Shown here: one piece after another, positions 25,101 through 34,035 of the stretch
How the letters are laid out: each line of letters begins with the position of its first letter
Numbering within the stretch: the stretch's first letter is position 1
Assembly: GCF_000020785.1 (NCBI RefSeq)
Contig: NC_011126.1
Location: 62,001-126,000 of the forward strand
Length of the DNA: 64,000 nucleotides
Source of the DNA: Hydrogenobaculum sp. Y04AAS1
GTDB taxonomy: Bacteria > Aquificota > Aquificia > Aquificales > Aquificaceae
Reading direction: 5' to 3'
Program-made: the position numbers and the translations under genes
Notes under the pieces: generated by a model
Databases searched by the model: none
The model's input: only the letters and a program-made list of their open reading frames with translations
What the model was told of the DNA's origin: nothing

Positions 25101-25378
25101 TTTATCTTGTAATGGTAGGACAGCATAAGTTAAGAGAGCTTATATACCTTTGGACGCTTTTAAACTTAAACAATATAAAATGCTTTATATCTTATATAAA
25201 AAATGAACCTTACTATGAAAGAACAGCTTCTTTGTATGGGGCAAAGGTTTTTATAAAAGATTCCGATTTGGATAGGATTAATGTCCTTGATATACAAAAC
25301 AGTATTTTTTTATTGGAAAAGCCCGTAAACTTTGAAAATATAAACAACATATACAAGGATATTCTTTCTTTGTTATGA
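25097..25378 (+). CDS. Hypothetical protein
   Basis: A 93-residue protein without recognised family. The sequence has an alternating helix-strand look (MIYLVMVGQHKLRELIYLWTLL; IKCFISYIKN) reminiscent of a small response-regulator or DUF-type alpha/beta domain, but no motif can be claimed. It is bounded by 4-nt ATGA overlaps on both sides, so it is translated with its neighbours. Confidence 0.65.
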   Translation: MIYLVMVGQHKLRELIYLWTLLNLNNIKCFISYIKNEPYYERTASLYGAKVFIKDSDLDRINVLDIQNSIFLLEKPVNFENINNIYKDILSLL

Positions 25379-25773
25379 CCAACATAGTTCTTTTCATGAT
25401 AAGCACATGGTTTGGTGTTAGTTTGTTTTTTAGCTTTGATGTGGCCCCCACTCTTTTTGATACGCTTTCTACCATGTTGGCTGGTGATGTGGTGGCAAAA
25501 ATATTTCCAATGTATTTTGGTATTGGACTTTTTATATTTCTTATGAGTTTTTTTATTTTGTTTTTAAGTGAAAAGCCAACATTCAGAAAAAACTTCGCTT
25601 TTTTGATATTAAATATAGTTATTTTCATAGCTTTTCTTGTTTTTATATTGCCAGAGGCCTCTTTTTTAAAACATACAGATTATCACGCATTCCTTCGTTT
25701 ACACGCTTTTAGTATGGTATTAAATCTTATACAAATGATAAATAGCTTTTTTATAATACTAAGTTTGATATGA
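25375..25773 (+). CDS. DUF4149-like integral membrane protein
   Basis: A 132-residue protein with four hydrophobic helices. The stretch FDTLSTMLAGDVVAKIFPMYFGIG resembles the DUF4149 (TMEM205-like) family, in which a small four-helix membrane protein carries a conserved threonine/alanine-glycine motif in the first loop. The function of the family is unknown. It is coupled by 4-nt overlaps to the preceding hypothetical gene and to dxr. Confidence 0.7.
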   Translation: MTNIVLFMISTWFGVSLFFSFDVAPTLFDTLSTMLAGDVVAKIFPMYFGIGLFIFLMSFFILFLSEKPTFRKNFAFLILNIVIFIAFLVFILPEASFLKHTDYHAFLRLHAFSMVLNLIQMINSFFIILSLI

Positions 25774-26906
25774 CAAGGCTTGGTGTACTTGGTTCTACGG
25801 GGACTATTGGGAAAAATGCCCTTGATATTGTTAGATCAAACAAAGATAAGATAGAGCTTATAGGTATAGGTGCATATCGATCATCCAAAGGGCTTTTAGA
25901 AGAGGTTAAAGAGTTTAGACCTAAGTTTGTTTTTAGTGTAGAAACCCCTACAAAAGACTGGATTGATGAGGTTTCAAAATATTCTACATACCTTAACGAA
26001 GAAGAGGGACTTCAGGCTATTATAGAAAACTCCGATAGGATTTTAAACGCTATATCTGGGACCTCTGGCATAAAAGCCACTTACAGCATACTAAAAGCTA
26101 AAAAAATACTTCTTGCTTCCAACAAGGAATCAATCCTTTGTATGCCAAACCTAATAAGAGAAAATATTGAGCTAGTGATACCGGTAGACAGCGAACACAA
26201 TGCCGCTTTTGAGCTTCTTAAAAGCCACAAAACTGTGAAAAACCTTTATATAACAGCTTCAGGTGGTCCTTTCAGAGGGTATTCCAAAGAACAGCTAAAA
26301 ACTGTAAGCAAAGAAGAGGCTCTTAAACACCCAAATTGGAAGATGGGTCCAAAGATAACCATAGACTCTGCAACACTTATGAACAAAGGATTTGAACTTG
26401 TAGAAGCCAGTGTATTGTTTAATATACCACTTGAACGCATAAAGATATTGATACATCCTCAAAGTATAGTGCATGCCATAGTTGAACTTGAAAACGGCTC
26501 TTTTATAGCAAATATGTCGCTTCCAGATATGAGGCTTCCTATTCAAAACGCTATTTTTTATCCAGAGATGGTAAATTATACCTTCAATAGGTTAGATTTA
26601 ACATCTATTTCTTGTCTTACTTTTGAAAAGCCTAAAAGGGATTTGTTTAGGGCTATCGATGTTTGTGAATGGGTAGCCTCTATGGGAAACCCTTATGTAT
26701 CTGTGCTTTTAGGAGCTGATGATAAAGCTGTAGAGCTTTTTTTAGAAGGGAAAATTGGATTTCTTGATATACCAGTTTTGATAGAGAGCGTACTTTCTTC
26801 GGTGAATTTTCATATAGAAGAGAATCTTGAAGATATTTTAAGGGCTGTGGAGTTTGGTAAAAACAAATTACTAGAATTATCAAATCATAGGCTAACTAAC
26901 TGTTAA
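25770..26906 (+). CDS. dxr: 1-deoxy-D-xylulose 5-phosphate reductoisomerase
   Basis: Dxr makes methylerythritol phosphate, the committed step of the non-mevalonate isoprenoid pathway. The N-terminal GSTGTIGKNALDIV binds NADPH. Catalytic-domain motifs are ASNKESIL, PVDSEHNAAFELL, ITASGGPFR and HPNWKMGPKITIDSATLMNKGFE, with the flexible loop following. The length of 378 residues is normal. It is the last gene of a tightly overlapped operon and is followed by the IS607-type remnant. Confidence 0.96.
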   Translation: MTRLGVLGSTGTIGKNALDIVRSNKDKIELIGIGAYRSSKGLLEEVKEFRPKFVFSVETPTKDWIDEVSKYSTYLNEEEGLQAIIENSDRILNAISGTSGIKATYSILKAKKILLASNKESILCMPNLIRENIELVIPVDSEHNAAFELLKSHKTVKNLYITASGGPFRGYSKEQLKTVSKEEALKHPNWKMGPKITIDSATLMNKGFELVEASVLFNIPLERIKILIHPQSIVHAIVELENGSFIANMSLPDMRLPIQNAIFYPEMVNYTFNRLDLTSISCLTFEKPKRDLFRAIDVCEWVASMGNPYVSVLLGADDKAVELFLEGKIGFLDIPVLIESVLSSVNFHIEENLEDILRAVEFGKNKLLELSNHRLTNC

Positions 26907-26971
26907 AACTTTCCTTCTTTTTTCTACTATTTTGTGCTTGAAAAAATTAGAATTTATACTATATTTAAAGT

Positions 26972-27049
26972 ATGTATAAGATAAGAAAATTTTCTAAGCT
27001 TACAGGTATATATATAACTACATTGAGAAAGTGGGATGAAAAAGAATAA
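26972..27049 (+). pseudogene. tnpA: IS607-type serine transposase remnant (TnpA N-terminus)
   Basis: A 25-residue reading frame, MYKIRKFSKLTGIYITTLRK then WDEKE, followed by a stop. It matches the MerR-like helix-turn-helix at the start of IS607 TnpA proteins (form K-L-G-V/I-x-x-x-T-L-R-x-W-D). The usual continuation (EGKL..., then the serine recombinase domain) is gone, and tnpB starts inside the last codons. An internal deletion joined the two genes. Confidence 0.7.
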
Positions 27050-28628
27050 CAAACAATCTCTAGTTCAAAATACCGAGTTAAGAACCTTTTCTATAAGAAT
27101 AAAGTCTGACAAGTTAGAAAAGAAACTAAAAAATATCTTATTTACTTATAAACACTTTGAAAACATATTGCTAATACTTATAAACCAAAACTACAATCTA
27201 TATAAAGATGGTAAAGATACAAATGATTTTAACTTACTTACTTCTCCACAGCTTATGAGAAACGCTTTGTATGATTACAACTCTAAACATTCAGCTCAGA
27301 TAGAGTATCTCAAGAACAAATATAAGGACAATCAACTTTGGAATGAATTAAAAGAAACTGCTAAGAAATTGAAATCACATAACTTAACTCATATCATCAA
27401 GAGAGTAAAAGCAAGTTTTAATACCTACTTTACTAGTTTAGAGTTATATAAACAAAATCCAAGTTTATTTCAAGGAATGCCTAAGCCTCCTAAACCAAAA
27501 AAGCTTTCTAAACTAACAAACTATGCAGTAGAATTAGATAAATACTGTTCTTTATCTTTTGCACGATTAGAGAAGGAAAATTTAGTAGGTATTAATTTGT
27601 CTGACCGCATGGTTTATATACATGTGGATAAAGAGCAGGTTAAAAAGCTAACAGACATAAACAAGTTATACTCAGCAAGAGTTGTGTATGATAATGGAGA
27701 TTTGTATTTGCAAATTAGTTATTTGAAAGAATTAAATAAAACAGAAAAGGATAAAATCAAATATGCAGGCATAGATATAGGCATAAATAATCTGATAACA
27801 GTGTTTATAGACGACAAAAGTACTCCATCACTAATAGTGGATGGCAAGCCCTTTAAACATTACAATGCAAAGTTTAATAGACTTGTAGCTAAGCTTAATG
27901 AATCAAAATCTAAAGAGGTATTAGAATGGGGTGTATCAAAAACAGGGACAAAATATCCTGTTAAATATACAGAGAAAGGTAAGAGAATTGGTAAATTTAT
28001 TTCGTTCTTATACTCAAAAAGAAATAGGTTTTTTACAGATCAATTTCATAAAATGGCTAAACGTGTAGTTGAGTATTTACATCTACATGGAGTATCAGAA
28101 CTTTTTATATCCAAAAACTTAGCACAGCTAAAGAGCAATGGAGAATGTGAACTAAGCAAAGCTGTAAAACAAAACTTCATTCAAATACCATTTGTGAAAC
28201 TTTTAAAATACATAGAGTACAAAGCACAAGAATATGGAATAAAAGTAAGTTATATAGATGAAAAATACACATCTAAAGCAAGCTGTATAAGTGATGATGT
28301 AGAAAGTATTCAAGATAATCCTGACTTGACTAATGCTTTCAAAGGAAAGCGTGTTAAGAGGGGTTTATTCTTGGATACTGTTATAAACAAAGTATTCAAT
28401 GCTGATATTAACGCTGCAGTAAACCATATCAAAATAGGTACTGGTAAATGTTTTGTTTGGTTAAAAGACAAACTATTTAAGCTCTGTAATCCCATTAAAA
28501 TCAAAAGCGACTACGAATTCTGTAGACTGCTAAAAAGTCTATGGAATAGTGTGGGGAATAAGTCCGTGTCATTTGGCACAGAGGCGTTGCAATCTAACAG
28601 ATTGGTAAAAAATTTCAGTTTTTGTTAG
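27036..28628 (+). CDS. tnpB: TnpB, RNA-guided nuclease of IS607/IS605-type elements
   Basis: A 530-residue TnpB homologue. RuvC-I is AGIDIGINNL (Asp247), and RuvC-III is FNADINAAVNHI (Asp457). The second motif lacks the usual glutamate: the expected place reads LFISKNLAQLKSNGE, like the GxNxxWK subgroup. A glutamate instead sits in IDEKYTSKASC (Glu409), a relocated position reported for some TnpB groups. The four-cysteine zinc finger is missing (one Cys after TSKAS). The N-terminal half is helical and basic, as in the RNA/DNA-binding lobe. The gene is full-length without frameshifts, so RNA-guided activity is possible although the transposase partner is lost. Confidence 0.88.
   Translation: MKKNNKQSLVQNTELRTFSIRIKSDKLEKKLKNILFTYKHFENILLILINQNYNLYKDGKDTNDFNLLTSPQLMRNALYDYNSKHSAQIEYLKNKYKDNQLWNELKETAKKLKSHNLTHIIKRVKASFNTYFTSLELYKQNPSLFQGMPKPPKPKKLSKLTNYAVELDKYCSLSFARLEKENLVGINLSDRMVYIHVDKEQVKKLTDINKLYSARVVYDNGDLYLQISYLKELNKTEKDKIKYAGIDIGINNLITVFIDDKSTPSLIVDGKPFKHYNAKFNRLVAKLNESKSKEVLEWGVSKTGTKYPVKYTEKGKRIGKFISFLYSKRNRFFTDQFHKMAKRVVEYLHLHGVSELFISKNLAQLKSNGECELSKAVKQNFIQIPFVKLLKYIEYKAQEYGIKVSYIDEKYTSKASCISDDVESIQDNPDLTNAFKGKRVKRGLFLDTVINKVFNADINAAVNHIKIGTGKCFVWLKDKLFKLCNPIKIKSDYEFCRLLKSLWNSVGNKSVSFGTEALQSNRLVKNFSFC
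28523..28604 (+). ncRNA. Candidate TnpB guide-RNA scaffold (omega/reRNA)
   Basis: Three hairpins follow one another at the 3' end of tnpB and extend toward the element's right end. They are TAGACT/AGTCTA (28523-28541, 7-base loop), GTGTC/GGCAC with one wobble (28566-28579, ATTT loop) and CAATCT/AGATTG (28590-28604, 3-base loop). Reprogrammable guide RNAs of TnpB systems overlap the tnpB 3' end in this way. The guide would lie just beyond the element's right end, in the 30 bases before purT. This is inferred from position and structure only. Confidence 0.5.
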
Positions 28629-28660
28629 GTGTAAGTCGACGGATGTGATAAAATATAATT

Positions 28661-29845
28661 ATGATAGGCACCCCATTGTCTTACAACACTACAAAAATAT
28701 TGCTTCTTGGTTCAGGTGAACTTGGTAAAGAGTTTGCTATAGAAGCTGTAAGGCTTGGTATAGAGCTTGTGGCGGTGGATTCATATCAGCACGCTCCAGC
28801 CCAACAAGTAGCCCAAAGATACTACGTTATAGATATGAAGAATAAAGAGCTTTTAAAGAGTATAGCCTATAGGGAAGCCCCCGATTTTATAGTTCCTGAG
28901 ATAGAAGCTATAAATACAGATGCCCTTATAGAGTTAGAGCAAGAAGGTTTTAATATAGTGCCCTGTGCTAAAGCTGTAAAATATACGATGAACCGTATAG
29001 CCATAAGGCGATTTGCTGCTGAAGAGCTAGGACTTCCTACTTCTAAGTATAAATTTGTAAATACGTTTGAAGAGTTAAAACAAGCTGCCAAAGAACTTGG
29101 TTATCCAGTGGTGGTAAAACCGGTTATGAGTTCTTCAGGTAAGGGTCAGTCTATAGTTTATAAAGAACAAGATTTAGAAAAAGCTTTTTATATAGCAAGA
29201 GAAAAGGCAAGAGGTGATTCAAAAGAACTTATCGTAGAGGAGTTTATAGATTTTGATTATGAAATTACGATGCTCACAGTAAGAACAAAAAATCAAGGGA
29301 TTTTGTTTTGCCCGCCCATAGGTCATATACAAGTAGAAGGTGATTATTATGAAAGCTGGCAACCTCATCCAATGGATGATAAGCTTTTACAAAAAGCCCA
29401 AAATATAGCAAGAACCGTTGTAGAAGGACTTGGTGGGTATGGTATATTTGGATGTGAGCTTTTTGTAAGAAAAGATGAGGTTATATTCAACGAAATATCT
29501 CCAAGACCCCACGATACTGGTATGGTGACGATGATCTCTCAAAATATGTCTGAGTTTGAGATACATCTAAGAGCAATACTTGGACTCCCTATACATATTG
29601 AGCTTTTAGGAGCCGGAGCCTCTTATTGTTTTCATGCAAAAACAGATGGTATAATACCAGCTTACGACAATCTTGAAGAGGCTTTATCTATACCAAACAC
29701 AAAGCTAAGGATCTTTGGAAAGCCCATCACAAGACCAAAAAGACGTATGGGAGTGGCTTTGGCGTTGGCAGAGGACATAGAAAAAGCCCGTCAAAACGCT
29801 AAAAAAGTTGCTAATGCAGTAAGAATTTTGGAAGAGAGTATTTAG
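28661..29845 (+). CDS. purT: Formate-dependent phosphoribosylglycinamide formyltransferase
   Basis: PurT uses formate and ATP, rather than formyl-tetrahydrofolate, to formylate GAR in purine synthesis. It is an ATP-grasp enzyme: the N-terminal [21 protein letters not shown] binds substrate, [15 protein letters not shown] is the ATP-binding loop and [15 protein letters not shown] is the metal-binding motif. The length of 394 residues is typical. An A/T-rich promoter-like stretch (GATAAAATATAATTATG) immediately precedes the start. Together with purH at 22037 it supplies the purine pathway. Confidence 0.95.
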   Translation: MIGTPLSYNTTKILLLGSGELGKEFAIEAVRLGIELVAVDSYQHAPAQQVAQRYYVIDMKNKELLKSIAYREAPDFIVPEIEAINTDALIELEQEGFNIVPCAKAVKYTMNRIAIRRFAAEELGLPTSKYKFVNTFEELKQAAKELGYPVVVKPVMSSSGKGQSIVYKEQDLEKAFYIAREKARGDSKELIVEEFIDFDYEITMLTVRTKNQGILFCPPIGHIQVEGDYYESWQPHPMDDKLLQKAQNIARTVVEGLGGYGIFGCELFVRKDEVIFNEISPRPHDTGMVTMISQNMSEFEIHLRAILGLPIHIELLGAGASYCFHAKTDGIIPAYDNLEEALSIPNTKLRIFGKPITRPKRRMGVALALAEDIEKARQNAKKVANAVRILEESI

Positions 29846-29854
29846 TATAATCCG

Positions 29855-31654
29855 ATGGAAAACATAAGAAACTTCTCGATAATAGCCCATGTAGACCATG
29901 GCAAATCTACATTGGCCGATAGGCTTATAGAGTTTTGCGGAGCTATCACAGATAGAGAAAAAAAAGATCAAATGCTTGATACTCTTGATATAGAAAGAGA
30001 AAGAGGCATCACGATAAAACTCCAAGCTGTGAAGATAAACTATCACAGCAAGATACAAAACAAAGACTTTACATTGCATCTTATAGACACACCAGGGCAC
30101 GTAGATTTTTCTTACGAAGTATCAAGATCTTTAGCAGCTTGCGAAGGGGCTTTGCTCTTAATAGATGCCTCACAAGGTATAGAAGCCCAAACTGTGGCAA
30201 ATTTTTGGAAAGCCGTCGAGCAAAACCTAGTTATAATACCTGTAATAAACAAAATAGACCTACCAGCAGCAGACCCAGATCGTATAAAACTTCAAATAAG
30301 AGATATACTTGGCCTTGACCCAGATGAGGCTATACTTGCTTCTGCAAAAGAAGGTATAGGGATAGAAGAGATTTTAGAGGCTATCACAAAGAGGATACCA
30401 CCACCAAAAGGAGATGAAAATGCACCTTTAAAAGCTCTCATATTTGATTCTTATTATGATCCTTATAGAGGTGCTGTGGCTTTTGTTAGAATATTTGATG
30501 GGTCTTTGAAAGTAGGTGATAGGATAAAGCTATTTTCTACCGGCAAGGAGTTTGAAGTTACTGAGGTTGGTGCCCAGACGCCAAAAATGACAAAGCTTCC
30601 TATACTAAAAGCCGGAGACGTTGGGTATATAGCAGCTTCTATAAAAGATGTAAGAGATATAAGAGTTGGCGATACTATCACATTAAAATCAAACCCCACC
30701 AAAGAAGCAATCCCTGGTTTTAAAACTGCTAAGCCTATGGTTTTTGCCGGGCTTTACCCCACCGAGGATTCAGACTTTGAAGAGCTAAGAGATGCTTTAG
30801 AAAAATACTCTATAAACGACGCAGCTATCACTTACGAACCAGAAACATCCCCTGCTATAGGTATGGGTTTTAGATGTGGGTTTTTGGGGCTTTTACACAT
30901 GGAAATAGTCCAAGAAAGACTTTCAAGAGAGTACAACATAGATGTTATCACCACTGCTCCAAGCGTTGTTTATAGGTTAAAGCTTAAAAATAGATCTGAT
31001 ATCTTAGAGGTCAAAAGCTCAAACGATATACCAGACAACTTTGGCCTTATAGAGTATATAGAAGAACCATACGTATTGGCCACCATCATTACACCCAAAG
31101 ACTATGTAGGAAATATAATAAATATATGCCAAGATAAAAGGGGTATACAGGTAAAATTTTCTTACCTTGATCAAAACACAGCGTTGCTTGAGTATGAGAT
31201 GCCACTTCAAGAGATCATAGTGGATTTTCACGATAAGATAAAATCTGCTTCCAAAGGATATGCATCTTTTGATTATGAGTTTTTAGGATATAAAGAATCT
31301 GATTTGGTAAAACTAACTATCATGATAAACAAAGAACCAGTGGATGCTCTGTCGTTTTTGGTGCACAAAGATAAAGCTTACAGAAAAGCAAGGGCTTTGG
31401 TGGAGCAACTAAAAGAGACTATACCAAGACAGCTTTTTGAAATAAACGTCCAAGCGGCTATAGGTAGTAAAATTATAGCTTCAGAGCGTATACCCCCAAT
31501 GAGAGCAAACGTTACTGCAAAGTGCTATGGTGGTGATATATCAAGAAAAAGAAAGCTCTTAGAAAAGCAAAAAGAAGGTAAAAAACGCATGAAGCAGTTT
31601 GGCAAGGTATCTTTGCCTCAAGAGGCGTTTTTAAGCGTTTTAAAAGCCCAATGA
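29855..31654 (+). CDS. lepA: Elongation factor 4 (LepA)
   Basis: A 599-residue translational GTPase that back-translocates or remodels stalled ribosomes. G1 is [14 protein letters not shown] (residues 8-21), G2 is RERGITIK, G3 is [12 protein letters not shown] and G4 is NKIDLP. The C-terminal LepA-specific domain is complete ([56 protein letters not shown]-type basic stretch). The length is exactly that expected. It overlaps the next gene by 4 nt. Confidence 0.97.
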   Translation: MENIRNFSIIAHVDHGKSTLADRLIEFCGAITDREKKDQMLDTLDIERERGITIKLQAVKINYHSKIQNKDFTLHLIDTPGHVDFSYEVSRSLAACEGALLLIDASQGIEAQTVANFWKAVEQNLVIIPVINKIDLPAADPDRIKLQIRDILGLDPDEAILASAKEGIGIEEILEAITKRIPPPKGDENAPLKALIFDSYYDPYRGAVAFVRIFDGSLKVGDRIKLFSTGKEFEVTEVGAQTPKMTKLPILKAGDVGYIAASIKDVRDIRVGDTITLKSNPTKEAIPGFKTAKPMVFAGLYPTEDSDFEELRDALEKYSINDAAITYEPETSPAIGMGFRCGFLGLLHMEIVQERLSREYNIDVITTAPSVVYRLKLKNRSDILEVKSSNDIPDNFGLIEYIEEPYVLATIITPKDYVGNIINICQDKRGIQVKFSYLDQNTALLEYEMPLQEIIVDFHDKIKSASKGYASFDYEFLGYKESDLVKLTIMINKEPVDALSFLVHKDKAYRKARALVEQLKETIPRQLFEINVQAAIGSKIIASERIPPMRANVTAKCYGGDISRKRKLLEKQKEGKKRMKQFGKVSLPQEAFLSVLKAQ

Positions 31655-32748
31655 TAAAAACAACTGACAAGTCAAAGTGGAATGATTGGCGTTGGCAACT
31701 TCAAAACCGTATAACCACTTTAGAAGAATTATCAAAATATATAGAGCTAACTAACGAAGAGATTAAGTTTTTTGATGCTGTTGCAGAAGAATATCCTTTT
31801 GCCGTGACCCCTTATTATCTATCGCTTGTAAAAAATCCCAAAGATAAAAAAGATCCCATAAGGCTTCAAATAGTCCCAAGCCCTCTTGAAATAGATGAGA
31901 ACGCCCAACAAAACTCACATCCAAACGCTTTAAACGAAGAAACTTTTATAAAAGGTCTTACTCATAGATACGAAGATAGGGCTCTTATAAGTGTAACCTC
32001 TTACTGCGGTGTTTATTGTAGGCATTGTATGAGAAAGCGCATTTTCAAAGAGGGTACTCATGCCGCTCCCAAAGAGCTTTTAGATGTTTATTTTGATTAT
32101 ATTAAAAACCATAAAACCATAAAAGATGTTTTAATATCAGGCGGAGACCCTCTTACTCTTGATAACGAAAGACTAAAATACATCCTTAATAACCTATCTT
32201 CTATAGAGCATCTTGAAGTGATAAGGATAGGCTCAAGGGTACCGGTGACACTTCCCCAGCGCCTTTACGATGAGGAGCTTCTTGATATACTATCGAGATA
32301 TGACAAGCTTTGGATAAATACACACTTTAACCATCCAAACGAAATCACAGAAGATGCCAAAGTAGCTATAAGAAATCTGCTAAAGGCTGGTGTGCCAGTA
32401 AACAATCAAGCTGTACTTTTAAAAGGTGTAAACGATGACAAAGAAACGATGCTTGAACTAATGAGGAAACTCTTAAGCATAAAGGTAAAACCTCAGTACC
32501 TTTTCCACTGTGACCCCATCACAGGCACAATTCATTTTAGGACCTCCATAGAAAAAGGCTTAGAGATAATGGATTATATGAGAGGAAGGCTAAGCGGGTT
32601 TGGTATACCCACTTACGCTATAGATTTACCTGGTGGTAAGGGTAAAGTTCCACTTATCCCAAGTTATTTTAAAAAGCTTGAAGACGGCTTATATGAGTTT
32701 ATAGCTTTTGATAAAACAAAAGTTATAATAGAAGAAACACTTAAATAA
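31651..32748 (+). CDS. KamA-family radical SAM enzyme (lysine 2,3-aminomutase-like)
   Basis: A 365-residue radical SAM protein. The 4Fe-4S ligands are Cys119, Cys123 and Cys126 in CGVYCRHC, and conserved [19 protein letters not shown] and [10 protein letters not shown] segments are those of lysine 2,3-aminomutase and its short relative EpmB. The PLP-binding lysine region [12 protein letters not shown] is present near the C-terminus. It may make beta-lysine for modification of elongation factor P or a compatible solute; the choice is not decided by sequence. It overlaps lepA by 4 nt. Confidence 0.88.
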   Translation: MIKTTDKSKWNDWRWQLQNRITTLEELSKYIELTNEEIKFFDAVAEEYPFAVTPYYLSLVKNPKDKKDPIRLQIVPSPLEIDENAQQNSHPNALNEETFIKGLTHRYEDRALISVTSYCGVYCRHCMRKRIFKEGTHAAPKELLDVYFDYIKNHKTIKDVLISGGDPLTLDNERLKYILNNLSSIEHLEVIRIGSRVPVTLPQRLYDEELLDILSRYDKLWINTHFNHPNEITEDAKVAIRNLLKAGVPVNNQAVLLKGVNDDKETMLELMRKLLSIKVKPQYLFHCDPITGTIHFRTSIEKGLEIMDYMRGRLSGFGIPTYAIDLPGGKGKVPLIPSYFKKLEDGLYEFIAFDKTKVIIEETLK

Positions 32749-32754
32749 CATCTA

Positions 32755-32794
32755 TTGCAACATTGATGCAACATTGATGCAACATGAAACATCA
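32755..32794 (+). repeat. Tandem 11-bp repeats, likely enhancer (UAS) of a sigma-54 activator
   Basis: Three head-to-tail copies start at 32756, 32767 and 32778: TGCAACATTGA twice, then TGCAACATGAA. The period of 11 bp is about one helical turn, so bound dimers would sit on one DNA face. The first two copies also form the dyad TTGCA-N7-TGCAA. They lie roughly 90-125 bp upstream of the predicted start of the sigma-54 transcript, the usual distance for an enhancer. The activator encoded at 34036 is the obvious candidate to bind them. Confidence 0.65.
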
Positions 32795-32854
32795 GCATTT
32801 TTTAAAGTCATTAGAATATCAATGGTTTACTATTAAAAGTTTATTACATTATGA

Positions 32855-32870
32855 TGGCACGATATTTGCC
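32855..32870 (+). promoter_or_regulatory. Sigma-54 (-24/-12) promoter of the DUF2173 operon
   Basis: The sequence TGGCACGATATTTGCC matches the sigma-54 consensus TGGCACN5TTGCW, with the invariant GG (32856-32857) and GC (32868-32869) exactly 10 bases apart. Transcription should start near 32881, and the first gene begins at 32906 after an AGGAGGTG ribosome-binding site. No sigma-70 promoter is visible in the same stretch. Confidence 0.8.
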
Positions 32871-32905
32871 ATATAAATAGTATCAAACGTTAGGAGGTGT
32901 GGCTT

Positions 32906-33247
32906 ATGGCTACAGTTAGCAAGCTAAAAGAGCTCATGACTCTCCCGGGTGCTGTGGCAGCGGGCGAGTTTACAGACGATGGTAGGTTGGTAGCCTACTA
33001 CGGGGATATAGATGAGAAATCTGCCGAAATTGCAGCTATGATGTGTGCTGCCAACAAGCTTATGGGTAATATGCAGGCTAAAGGCTGGAGCACTTACACT
33101 GGCAAAGGCGGTTTTTATCCAGTAGAGGGCTTTGCGGTGGCTGGTGGTAAGTATGTAGCTTGTATTTTCGGCAACGTAGGTGTGTTTTTGGAACTTTCAA
33201 AAGCTGATTTTGACAAGACCTTTGAAGTACTATCAAAATATATTTAA
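32906..33247 (+). CDS. DUF2173 (roadblock/LC7-like) protein, copy 1
   Basis: A 113-residue cytoplasmic protein of the DUF2173 family. The shared core includes PGAVAAGEFTDDGRLVAY, an alpha-helix with the conserved MMCAAN cysteine, and a C-terminal strand GKYVACIFGNVGVFLEL. ATG at 32906 is preferred because AGGAGGTG precedes it; an in-frame start at 32897 overlaps that site. DUF2173 occurs in sulfur-oxidising and thermophilic prokaryotes but has no established function. It is the first gene after a sigma-54 promoter and is followed by a paralogue. Confidence 0.85.
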   Translation: MATVSKLKELMTLPGAVAAGEFTDDGRLVAYYGDIDEKSAEIAAMMCAANKLMGNMQAKGWSTYTGKGGFYPVEGFAVAGGKYVACIFGNVGVFLELSKADFDKTFEVLSKYI

Positions 33248-33258
33248 GGAGGTGCAGT

Positions 33259-33582
33259 ATGGCAAACCTTGATCAACTTTTAAGCATAAAAGGTGTATGG
33301 GCAGCTGGTGAGTTTTCTCAGGATGGTAAACTCTTGGCTTACAAAGGCAACATAAGTGAAGAAGAAGCTGCTATGGCCGCCATGATGTGTGCTGCCAATA
33401 TGATGATGGCTGAGATGCAAACCCAAGGTTACACAGCCATGTCTGGTAAAGAGTGGACTCCTCTTGTAGGCTTTGCTCTTACTGGTCCAAAGTACTCTGT
33501 TTGCGTTGTAAAAGGTGTTGGTGTTTTTGTAAACAACGACGAAGTTTCTTTTAACGAAGTGTTCAAAGCTCTTTCTTCCTAA
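33259..33582 (+). CDS. DUF2173 protein, copy 2
   Basis: A 107-residue paralogue of the preceding gene; both share the WAAGEF/VAAGEF start, MMCAAN and a VVKGVGVFV-type last strand, so they arose by tandem duplication and may form a heterodimer. This copy is richer in methionine around the cysteine (MMCAANMMMAEMQ), which could favour metal or redox chemistry, but that is a guess. AGGAGGTG precedes the ATG. A terminator hairpin lies 16 bases after the stop, so the two downstream genes may be made at lower level. Confidence 0.85.
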   Translation: MANLDQLLSIKGVWAAGEFSQDGKLLAYKGNISEEEAAMAAMMCAANMMMAEMQTQGYTAMSGKEWTPLVGFALTGPKYSVCVVKGVGVFVNNDEVSFNEVFKALSS

Positions 33583-33597
33583 GGTTTATGGTGTTAC

Positions 33598-33624
33598 TGG
33601 GGGTGGGGAGCCCCCACATTTTTT
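33598..33624 (+). terminator. GC-rich intrinsic terminator between the DUF2173 genes and the SCP2-like gene
   Basis: A G-rich arm (33599-33608) pairs with CCCCC (33611-33615) and AC; the best stem is GTGGGG/CCCCAC with a three-base loop, and it is followed by six T (33619-33624). Read-through would be needed to express the SCP2-like and activator genes from the sigma-54 promoter, since no other promoter is seen. Confidence 0.75.
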
Positions 33625-33640
33625 GTTTAGGAGTGGAATT

Positions 33641-34027
33641 ATGTATAAATTTTTATCTTATGATTTTATAAAAGCTTACAAAGATCAATGGAACAAAAAC
33701 GAGAAACTTAAAAATGATCTTAAAAACTTCTCTGCTAAGCTAAAATATTATATAATCTCTAAAGAGAATGAAGCGGTAGAGCTTATAATAAAAAATGGAG
33801 AGGCTATAAGCTGTGGAATGGCAGACGGTAAAGATTACGATTTTGAAATGTGGGCTACATTGGAAGACTGGAAATCGCTTGCTACAGGGCAAATGGGACC
33901 AAAAGCTGCCATGCTTACAAAGAAGTTAAAGTTTAAGGGTTCTATGATAACAGCTATGAAATATATGGGAGCTTTTGAGGAGAGCTTGAGGATGATGGGT
34001 AGCGTACCTGTGGATTGGAATGCTTGA
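33641..34027 (+). CDS. SCP2 sterol-carrier-like domain protein
   Basis: A 128-residue protein resembling the SCP2 lipid-binding fold (VELIIKNGEAISCGMADGKDYDFEMWATLEDWKSLATGQMGPKAAMLTKKLKFKGSM is the diagnostic region, quoted here only through its landmarks NGEA, WATLEDW, GQMGP and KFKGSM). Such domains bind hydrophobic ligands such as acyl chains. The ATG at 33641 follows TTTAGGAGTGGAATT with a clear ribosome-binding site; a longer start at 33623 lies in the terminator tail. It sits between the DUF2173 pair and the activator. Confidence 0.75.
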   Translation: MYKFLSYDFIKAYKDQWNKNEKLKNDLKNFSAKLKYYIISKENEAVELIIKNGEAISCGMADGKDYDFEMWATLEDWKSLATGQMGPKAAMLTKKLKFKGSMITAMKYMGAFEESLRMMGSVPVDWNA

Positions 34028-34035
34028 TATGTTTT

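Larger units (their letters stand above)
26972..28640 (+). mobile_element. Decayed IS607-type insertion element with intact tnpB
   Basis: An insertion between dxr and purT holding a 25-codon stub of the IS607 TnpA DNA-binding domain fused almost directly to a full-length tnpB. The serine recombinase catalytic domain (normally about 150 residues) is missing, so the element cannot transpose by itself. IS607 elements lack terminal inverted repeats, so the outer borders are estimates: the left end lies between 26907 and 26971 and the right end just after 28628. Confidence 0.7.

Noticed and set aside
32755-32794. Short tandem repeats taken as a possible CRISPR or phage-related array
   Set aside because: Units are only 11 bp, directly abutting with no spacers, and lie at enhancer distance from a sigma-54 promoter.
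33598-33610. A second G-quadruplex candidate (GGGGGTGGGGAG)
   Set aside because: Only two G runs are present; the sequence is better explained as the 5' arm of a terminator hairpin with a six-T tail.
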